Below are positions 5,007 through 10,229 of a stretch of 10,229 nt of DNA, piece after piece. A program made the position numbers and the translations under genes. Position 1 is the first letter of the stretch. Every line of letters begins with the position of its first letter. The DNA comes from JANMDU01 sp031388245 (lineage in GTDB: Bacteria > Pseudomonadota > Gammaproteobacteria > Burkholderiales > Burkholderiaceae_C), in NCBI GenBank assembly GCA_031388245.1, contig JANNED010000324.1, positions 1 through 10,229 on the forward strand, given 5' to 3'. The notes below the pieces were generated by a model, which saw only the letters and a program-made list of their open reading frames with translations, was not told where the DNA came from and made no database searches.

Positions 5007-7064
5007 TCAAGCCAGATTCTGTGCTGCATCCGCACTCACCTGCACCGCGCAGTCATAAAACACCGGGCCGCGCCCCATATCGGTCAGGCGCTGGCTGGTC
5101 AGCTCGTTCACATTCTTGCCATCTGCGCCCATCTTGCGCCACCAGATGCCCAAGCCATGCACCACGCCAGATCGCGCGCGCTGCGAGATCACTGCTTTGC
5201 AGCGATACGAGCCGCGATCATTGAAGATGCGCACCATGCTGCCATCTGCAATGCTGCGCTGGGCGGCATCTTGCGCGGAGATTTCTAGCAGTGGCTCGCC
5301 TTCCATATCGCGCAGGCTTTTGACATTGACAAAGGTCGAATTCAGAAAATTCCGCGCCGGCGGCGAGATCATGGCCAGCGGATAGCGGGCATCGCTGCTG
5401 GCCAGCTCATAGTTGGGCAGATGATCGGGCAGGCCGTATTGCTGACTTTCAAATTCGCATTTGCCGCTCGCTGTTGGGAAGCCGCCGTGGGCAAACGGCG
5501 CGTCGGGAATATTCAAAGGCGCAAAGCCATCTTTCAAGAGCTGGTCAAAATCAATGCTGCCATCAAACGCTGTGCGGCAAAGCTGCTCATCGCTGTCGGA
5601 AAAGCATGGCTCGCTGTAGCCCATGTGCGCAGCCAGCTCGCGAAAGATTTGCGTGTTCGGCTTGGCTTCGCCCACAGGCGCGATGGCCGGGCGGTTGAGC
5701 ACAACATCGGTGTGGCCATACGAGAGATGCACATCCCAATGCTCCAGCTGCGTGGTGGCGGGCAGAATGTAATCCGCATAATCAGCGGTATCGGTTTGGA
5801 AATGCTCCAGCACCACGGTGAACAAATCATCCCTTGCAAAGCCCTGCACCACTTTGCCGCTCTCGGGCGCAACAGCCACAGGATTGCTGTTGTACACCAT
5901 CACCGCTTGAATCTTGCTGCCAAATTGCGCAGATGCTTCGCGCAGCAAATCATCCCCGATGGTGCTCATGTTGATTGTGCGCGGCACCAAGCCTTGCAGC
6001 AAATCAGGCCGATACAGCGCCGCGCGATTGACAGGAAACATGCCCGAGCTGGACAGCAGCAGCCCGCCCGCGCGATGTCGCCAAGCGCCCACCAACGCTG
6101 GCAAGCAAGCAATGGCTCGCGCCGCATTGCCACCGCCGCGCACACGCTGCATGCCGTAATTCAAACGAATCGCCACCGGCTCGCCGCGCCGAGCCGCCTC
6201 GCCATATTCCCGCGCCAGTTGCTTGATTTGCGCCACAGGCACGCCACACACCTGCGCTGCACGCTCCGAATTCCATAGCAAAGTATGCAGATTCAATGCC
6301 GGCCAACCGCTGGTATGCTTTGAAATATAGGCGTGATCGAGCCAATCATGGGCGATCAGCTCGTGCATGATGGCCAATGCCAGCGCAGCATCTGTGCCGG
6401 GCAAGAGCTGGATGTGTTCATGGCATTTTTCAGCCGTCTCGGTGCGGCGCGGGTCAATGCACCACACTTTTGCGCCCAGCCGCTTGGCTTCTTGCACATA
6501 ACGCCAAAAATGCAGATTGCTCGTGATCGAATTGCTGCCCCAGATGATGATGAGTTTGGATTCAGCGAAGAATTCCACCTTCATGCCCACCTTGCCGCCC
6601 AATGTGTGCATCAGTGCTTCGCCTCCAGCGGCGGAGCAAATGGTGCGGTCAAGCTGAGATGCGCCGAGCACGCTAAAAAATCGTGCGGCCATGCCCTCGG
6701 CTTGCACCAAGCCCATCGTGCCGGCATAGCTGTAAGGCAGGATGGCTTGCGGATCTACGGCGGCGATTGCTTTGAGCCGCGCTGCTATATCGGCCAGCGC
6801 CGACTCCCAAGAAACACGCTGGAATGGCCCCGAGCCTAGGCCCACACCCTTTTTGCCAACGCGCTTCATCGGATAAAGCAGCCGCTCAGGATGGTAGGTG
6901 CGCTCGGTGTATTTGTTGACCTTGGCACACAGCGTGCCATGGGTGTGAGCATGCGCGGGATTGCCGCGCACTCTGAGGGCCACGCCCTCCTGCACTTCGG
7001 TCAACAAAGCACAGGTGTCTGGGCAATCGTGTGGGCAGGCGCCTTTGATTTGGAGGGGGGTCAT
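5007..7064 (-). CDS. Molybdopterin-dependent oxidoreductase with N-terminal [4Fe-4S] site (DMSO reductase/formate dehydrogenase superfamily)
   Basis: A 685-residue protein of the bis-MGD molybdoenzyme superfamily. Four cysteines at 10, 14, 18 and 46 (C-x3-C-x3-C-x27-C) form the N-terminal iron-sulfur site. RLLYPMKRVGKKG (61-73) is a standard family motif. IIWGSNSITSNLHFW and WCIDPRRTETA are in the MGD-binding domain, and the C-terminal dinucleotide-binding domain begins near YPLAMISPP. The active-site region reads TICSAAGGEAL (141-151), so the metal ligand may be Cys or Ser in that segment; I cannot tell which. There is no twin-arginine signal, so it should be cytoplasmic. No partner iron-sulfur or membrane subunit gene is adjacent, so the physiological electron partner is unknown. 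The substrate cannot be assigned. The start at 7064 lacks a strong Shine-Dalgarno sequence. It is probably the first gene of a three-gene minus-strand operon. Confidence 0.9.
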   Translation of the reverse strand: MTPLQIKGACPHDCPDTCALLTEVQEGVALRVRGNPAHAHTHGTLCAKVNKYTERTYHPERLLYPMKRVGKKGVGLGSGPFQRVSWESALADIAARLKAIAAVDPQAILPYSYAGTMGLVQAEGMAARFFSVLGASQLDRTICSAAGGEALMHTLGGKVGMKVEFFAESKLIIIWGSNSITSNLHFWRYVQEAKRLGAKVWCIDPRRTETAEKCHEHIQLLPGTDAALALAIMHELIAHDWLDHAYISKHTSGWPALNLHTLLWNSERAAQVCGVPVAQIKQLAREYGEAARRGEPVAIRLNYGMQRVRGGGNAARAIACLPALVGAWRHRAGGLLLSSSGMFPVNRAALYRPDLLQGLVPRTINMSTIGDDLLREASAQFGSKIQAVMVYNSNPVAVAPESGKVVQGFARDDLFTVVLEHFQTDTADYADYILPATTQLEHWDVHLSYGHTDVVLNRPAIAPVGEAKPNTQIFRELAAHMGYSEPCFSDSDEQLCRTAFDGSIDFDQLLKDGFAPLNIPDAPFAHGGFPTASGKCEFESQQYGLPDHLPNYELASSDARYPLAMISPPARNFLNSTFVNVKSLRDMEGEPLLEISAQDAAQRSIADGSMVRIFNDRGSYRCKAVISQRARSGVVHGLGIWWRKMGADGKNVNELTSQRLTDMGRGPVFYDCAVQVSADAAQNLA

Positions 7065-7169
7065 GTCAGCAATTCATCAGCCAAAAAGCATGGATTCGGG
7101 GGAAAACCATCGTGTTTCAGACAGGATTTTCACGCATGATACGCGCACTTAAACACAGGGAACTGCGCC
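7065..7169. promoter_or_regulatory. Divergent intergenic region with promoters for both directions
   Basis: This 105-base gap separates the minus-strand molybdoenzyme gene from the plus-strand binding protein gene, so it must hold, or lie near, promoters for both. On the minus strand TATCAT (complement of 7136-7141) could be a -10 box. AGGGAA near 7157-7162 is the ribosome binding site of the plus-strand gene. No clear operator palindrome was found. The exact promoters are not resolved. Confidence 0.35.
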
Positions 7170-8285
7170 ATGACAATCACAACACAACGCCGGTGTTTCG
7201 CCCTCGCGCTCGCGGGCAGCTGGTGGCTGCCCGCCATGGCTCAATCGGGCAGTGGCGTGAGCAAAACCGCCATCACCATCGGCCAGCCGACCGCGCTCAC
7301 GGGCACGGCCTCGGCACTGGCGCTGCCGTTTCACCAAGGCGCCAAGCTGTATTTTGACCGCATCAATGCTGCCGGCGGCATCAATGGCCGCAGCATCAAT
7401 TTGTTGGCATTGGATGATGGCGGCAACCCTGCCGCCACCCGCGCCAATGCGCAAAAACTCGTGCAAGGCGGCGTGCTGGCGCTGTTTGGCAGCTATGGCT
7501 CAGCGCAGACCACGGCAGCCTATGAAGCGGTGAAAGACAGCGAGACGCTATTGTTCGCGCCCATGGCAGCAGCGGATGAATTGCAAGGCGCGAATTTTCC
7601 CAATCTCTACACCACGCGCCCCGGCTACAGCGAGGAGGCGCTGGCCATTGTGCGCCACAGCCAAACCTTGGGCGCTCGCAAGCTCGCCATTGCGCACGGG
7701 CGCGACACAGAATCTCTGAGCGCATTGGATGCCAGCAAGCGCACCATGCAAGCCTTGGGCGCAAACACCGTGGGCGAAGGCCCACTCGACAACATCGACA
7801 AACTTCTGACGACGCGCCCTGAGTCGCTGCTGGTGATTGGCACGCCGCAAGAAGCCGCGAGAGCTGTGAGGGAGGCGCGCAGCAAAGGCTTTCGTGGCCC
7901 GATTTATGGCTTCTCTAACACTGGAGAGAGCTTGCTGGCCGAGCAGTTGGGCGGCGCGGGCGCTGGCGTGGTGCTGGTGCGCGTGGTGCCGCGCTCAGAC
8001 AATGCCAAAAGCGTGGTCGTGCGTGAGCTGATTCAAGATGCGCAAGAAGCCAAGCTGGGCAAGCCCAATGTGTATATGCTGGAAGGCTATATTGCAGCGC
8101 GCACCTTGGCTGAGGCGATCAGAAAGGCTGGCAAAGAGCCCACGCCTGCCAAGCTGCGCAAAGCCATCGAAGGCATCAGCGAATGGGATATGGGCGGTTT
8201 TCGCGTGAGCTTCAATGGCAGCCACAATGGCTCCAAGCTGGTGGAGCTGAGCTTGATCGATTCTCTGGGCAAGGTGCGGGAATAA
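7170..8285 (+). CDS. ABC transporter substrate-binding protein, LivK/Peripla_BP_6 type (diverged copy)
   Basis: A 371-residue periplasmic binding protein of the branched-chain amino acid type. The signal peptide has a hydrophobic core after QRRCFALALAG with probable cleavage after AMA at residue 24; the RRxF pattern hints at a Tat route but Sec is also possible. Family motifs are present: ITIGQPTALTGTAS, GAKLYFDRINAAGGINGR and LDDGGNP. The start is supported by AGGGAA upstream. It is a paralogue of the next gene, with similar organisation and the same VRE/VRR type ending. It differs in the middle: where the second copy has YQNDAYGKAGLEG, this one has AHGRDTESLSALD, and the following segment is shorter. 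A different ligand is therefore likely. No permease or ATPase gene is adjacent, so it must use components encoded elsewhere or act in sensing. The ligand is unknown. Confidence 0.92.
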   Translation: MTITTQRRCFALALAGSWWLPAMAQSGSGVSKTAITIGQPTALTGTASALALPFHQGAKLYFDRINAAGGINGRSINLLALDDGGNPAATRANAQKLVQGGVLALFGSYGSAQTTAAYEAVKDSETLLFAPMAAADELQGANFPNLYTTRPGYSEEALAIVRHSQTLGARKLAIAHGRDTESLSALDASKRTMQALGANTVGEGPLDNIDKLLTTRPESLLVIGTPQEAARAVREARSKGFRGPIYGFSNTGESLLAEQLGGAGAGVVLVRVVPRSDNAKSVVVRELIQDAQEAKLGKPNVYMLEGYIAARTLAEAIRKAGKEPTPAKLRKAIEGISEWDMGGFRVSFNGSHNGSKLVELSLIDSLGKVRE

Positions 8286-8306
8286 CAAATTATTACGCCG
8301 TGCTTT

Positions 8307-8320
8307 TGTCAGAACTGACA
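8307..8320. promoter_or_regulatory. Short perfect inverted repeat between the two binding protein genes
   Basis: TGTCAG (8307-8312) and CTGACA (8315-8320) are perfect reverse complements around AA, followed by the T-rich GTTATTTTCTTG. It starts 22 bases after the first binding protein stop. It may be an operator-like dyad for the second gene or a weak terminator of the first; the stem is short for a terminator. A second dyad, TTGAAAG (8335-8341) with CTTTCAA (8361-8367), encloses CATAAT (8352-8357), a possible -10 box for the second gene. Confidence 0.4.
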
Positions 8321-8401
8321 GTTATTTTCTTGTGTTGAAAGCAAGCCTCGTCATAATTTTCTTTCAAGTGGCTCCATGGCCAGCCCTCTACGAAAGAAAA
8401 C

Positions 8402-9541
8402 ATGCTCACACGCAGACAATCCCTCTCTTCTGTCGCCTTGGCATGCACCGGCCTCACGGGCTATGCATGGGCGCAAACCGACGGCCCGCTCATCCTCGGG
8501 CAATCTGCGCCCTTAACTGGCCCAGCCGCGCAATTGGGTATTCAATTTCGCGACGGCGCAAAAATGTATTTCAGCCTCATCAACAGCAAAGGCGGCATCA
8601 ATGGCCGCACCATCGATTTACGCACCTTAGATGATGGCTACGAGCCCGAGCGCACGGCGGCCAACACCAAACAATTTTTAGCAGACGGTGCGTTTGCTTT
8701 GTTTGGCTACATCGGCACACCCACGAGCGTGGCCGCGCTGCCGCTGGCCACTGAGGCAAAAGTACCGTTTTTTGCTCCGTTTACTGGCGCTCAGGTGCTG
8801 CGCGAGCCTTTTAATCGCTATGCCATCCATGTGCGTGCCAGCTATTTTGATGAAACGGCTGCCATTGTGAAGCAAGCTTCAGCCGTGGGCATCAAAAAGT
8901 TCTCCGTGTTTTACCAAAACGATGCCTACGGCAAAGCCGGGCTAGAAGGTGTCACGCGCGCCCTCACGGCACTCAGCCTGCCCATGACATCCGTTGGCAC
9001 GGTGGAGCGCAATTCCACCGATGTCAAAAAAGCCGTGGCAGACATCATGGCCAAGCAGCCTGAATCGATTGTGCAGATCAGCGCTTACAGATCGTGTGCG
9101 GCCTTCATCCGCGAAGCCCGTGCTGCTGGTTTTGGCGGCACTTTCTACAACGTCTCTTTCGTGGGCACGCAAGCGCTGCTGACCGAGCTGGGCAAGGAAG
9201 CGCGCGGCGTCGTGGTCAGCCAAGTGATGCCTTATCCTTACTCACCCAACACCAATATCGCCTCGGAGTTTTTAGACGCACTGAAAGCCGCCTCTGTGAC
9301 CAACAAAGAGCTGACGGCCAACTATTCGAGCATGGAAGGCTTCGTCGCAGCCAAAGTATTCACCGAGGCGCTGCGCCGCGCAGGCCGCAACGCAACACGC
9401 GAGGCATTCATCACCGCCATCCAGAGCATGCAAAATTTGCAAATGGGCGGCTTTAACGTCAACTTCGGCCCCAACCAACACACGGCATCCAAATATGTGG
9501 TTTTGACGGTGCTCTCAGATGTTGGGCGGGTGAGGCGCTAG
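8402..9541 (+). CDS. ABC transporter substrate-binding protein, LivK/Peripla_BP_6 type
   Basis: A 379-residue periplasmic binding protein of the branched-chain amino acid class. The N-terminus MLTRRQSLSSVALACTG carries a twin-arginine-like TRRQSL followed by a hydrophobic core and likely cleavage after AWA at residue 24. Motifs seen: LILGQSAPLTGPAA, GAKMYFSLINSKGGINGR, LDDGYEPERT, ALFGYIGTPTS and YQNDAYGKAGLEG, the last being the usual NDxYG hinge-region motif that the upstream paralogue lacks. Length is typical. A purine-rich GAAAGA 3-9 bases upstream of the ATG is the only Shine-Dalgarno candidate. It is separated from its paralogue by 116 bases with its own likely promoter, so the two may be regulated separately. 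The M20 hydrolase gene follows 72 bases later, which suggests a shared catabolic role. Ligand unknown; transport partners are not in the window. Confidence 0.94.
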   Translation: MLTRRQSLSSVALACTGLTGYAWAQTDGPLILGQSAPLTGPAAQLGIQFRDGAKMYFSLINSKGGINGRTIDLRTLDDGYEPERTAANTKQFLADGAFALFGYIGTPTSVAALPLATEAKVPFFAPFTGAQVLREPFNRYAIHVRASYFDETAAIVKQASAVGIKKFSVFYQNDAYGKAGLEGVTRALTALSLPMTSVGTVERNSTDVKKAVADIMAKQPESIVQISAYRSCAAFIREARAAGFGGTFYNVSFVGTQALLTELGKEARGVVVSQVMPYPYSPNTNIASEFLDALKAASVTNKELTANYSSMEGFVAAKVFTEALRRAGRNATREAFITAIQSMQNLQMGGFNVNFGPNQHTASKYVVLTVLSDVGRVRR

Positions 9542-9558
9542 GCGATGCGGCTTTGTTG

Positions 9559-9597
9559 TTGAGCCTGAGAGCGAAAACATTTAAACTGTCATTCGCT
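9559..9597 (+). promoter_or_regulatory. Possible promoter and small hairpin upstream of the M20 hydrolase gene
   Basis: TTGAGC (9559-9564) and TAAACT (9582-9587) are 17 bases apart and could be a weak sigma-70 promoter. The same region holds AGCGAA (9570-9575) and TTCGCT (9592-9597), a six-base inverted repeat with a 16-base loop followed by TTA. These may serve the hydrolase gene or terminate the binding protein transcript. Both are weak matches. Confidence 0.25.
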
Positions 9598-9613
9598 TTA
9601 GAAAGCCACCTTC

Positions 9614-10229
9614 ATGAAAATCATTGATTCCATCGTCACCCAAGCCGCTTCGATTGCCGCCGTGCGCCGCGATATTCATGCGCATCCTGAGTTGTGTTTT
9701 CAAGAAGTGCGCACTGCAGATGTGGTGGCGAAAAAATTAGAAGAATGGGGCATCCCGATCCATCGCGGGCTGGGCACCACGGGCGTGGTGGGTATCGTGC
9801 ATGGCAAAGATGGCGGCAAATGTGGCCGTGCCATAGGCCTGCGCGCGGATATGGATGCGCTGCCCATGCAAGAGTTCAACACCTTCGCGCACACCAGCAA
9901 GCATGTCGGCAAGATGCATGCTTGCGGGCACGATGGCCACACGGCCATGCTCTTGGCGGCTGCCCAACATTTTGCGAAAAATCGCAACTTCGATGGCACG
10001 GTGTATTTGATTTTCCAACCCGCAGAAGAAGGCGGCGGCGGCGCGCGGGAGATGATCAAAGAAGGTTTGTTTGAGAAATTCCCCGTCGAGGCGGTGTTTG
10101 GCATGCACAACTGGCCGGGCCCGCAAGTGGGGCAATTCGCCGTGAGCCCCGGGCCAGTGATGGCATCGAGCAATGAATTCAAAATCGTCTTCCACGGCAA
10201 AGGCGGCCATGCCGCGCTGCCACATAACG
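9614..10229 (+). CDS. M20 family amidohydrolase/aminoacylase (HipO-like), truncated by the window edge
   Basis: The first 205 residues of a cytoplasmic metal-dependent amidohydrolase that cleaves N-acyl amino acids, hippurate or similar amides; full-length relatives are about 390-400 residues. The frame is open from the ATG at 9614 to the end of the window. The N-terminus has RRDIHAHPELCFQE, and GLRADMDALPMQE (75-87) is a family hallmark. MHACGHDGH supplies metal ligands Cys104 and His106, QPAEEG (135-140) holds the catalytic and metal-binding glutamates, and GMHNWPG gives His165. HGKGGHAALPH (194-204) begins the dimerisation domain. GAAAG at 9601-9605 is a weak Shine-Dalgarno candidate. Its place after two amino acid-type binding proteins suggests hydrolysis of an imported amide or acylated amino acid, which is an inference. 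Exact substrate unknown. Confidence 0.93.
   Translation, partial: MKIIDSIVTQAASIAAVRRDIHAHPELCFQEVRTADVVAKKLEEWGIPIHRGLGTTGVVGIVHGKDGGKCGRAIGLRADMDALPMQEFNTFAHTSKHVGKMHACGHDGHTAMLLAAAQHFAKNRNFDGTVYLIFQPAEEGGGGAREMIKEGLFEKFPVEAVFGMHNWPGPQVGQFAVSPGPVMASSNEFKIVFHGKGGHAALPHN

Noticed and set aside
5421..6278. Plus-strand 285-codon open frame opposite the molybdoenzyme gene
   Set aside because: It lies wholly antisense to a well-supported gene with strong motifs and has a His/Arg/Ala/Gln-rich composition typical of a shadow frame.
7115..7140. TTTCAG and CATGAT as a promoter for the first binding protein gene
   Set aside because: The spacing is only 14 bases and both boxes are poor matches.

Overview
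This window looks like chromosomal DNA from a betaproteobacterium of the order Burkholderiales, most likely Comamonadaceae. The base composition is moderately GC-rich. The gene set fits that group: a mannose-family EIIA next to HPr, an acyl-CoA-binding protein facing a polyhydroxyalkanoate (PHA) system protein, and LivK-type binding proteins. A GC-rich intergenic repeat also resembles one I recall from that family. No gene was tested against a database, so the taxonomic call is an inference.

Positions 1-3044, plus strand: a compact run of genes. The tail of an unrecognised gene overlaps an MFS transporter (125-1399). The transporter abuts a PTS EIIA (about 1408-1854), which overlaps HPr/ptsH (1823-2092). 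Enzyme I (ptsI) usually follows in this group. Here a palindromic repeat (about 2096-2172) follows instead, then a beta-hydroxyacid dehydrogenase whose reading frame runs through the repeat and has no standard start codon of its own. This junction is the most unusual place in the window.

Positions 3045-3516: a plus-strand gene for an acyl-CoA-binding protein (3122-3379), then a large imperfect palindrome (3401-3509) between convergent genes. It probably acts as a two-way terminator or is a mobile-type repeat.

Positions 3517-7064, minus strand: a likely operon read from right to left. It holds a molybdopterin/[4Fe-4S] oxidoreductase, a lipoprotein zinc peptidase of the DUF/aminopeptidase type (HExxH), and a small PHA granule-system protein.

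Positions 7065-10229, plus strand: a divergent promoter region, two tandem paralogous periplasmic binding proteins of branched-chain amino acid type (7170-8285 and 8402-9541), and the first two thirds or so of an M20 amidohydrolase (9614 to the window edge). The likely joint role is capture of amino acid-like or N-acylated compounds followed by their hydrolysis. No permease or ATPase genes are in the window.

Overall this is mostly ordinary housekeeping and metabolic content. I found no CRISPR array, insertion sequence, RNA gene or evident novel defence system. The points worth checking are the ptsH/repeat/dehydrogenase junction, the 109-base palindrome, and the diverged first binding protein.
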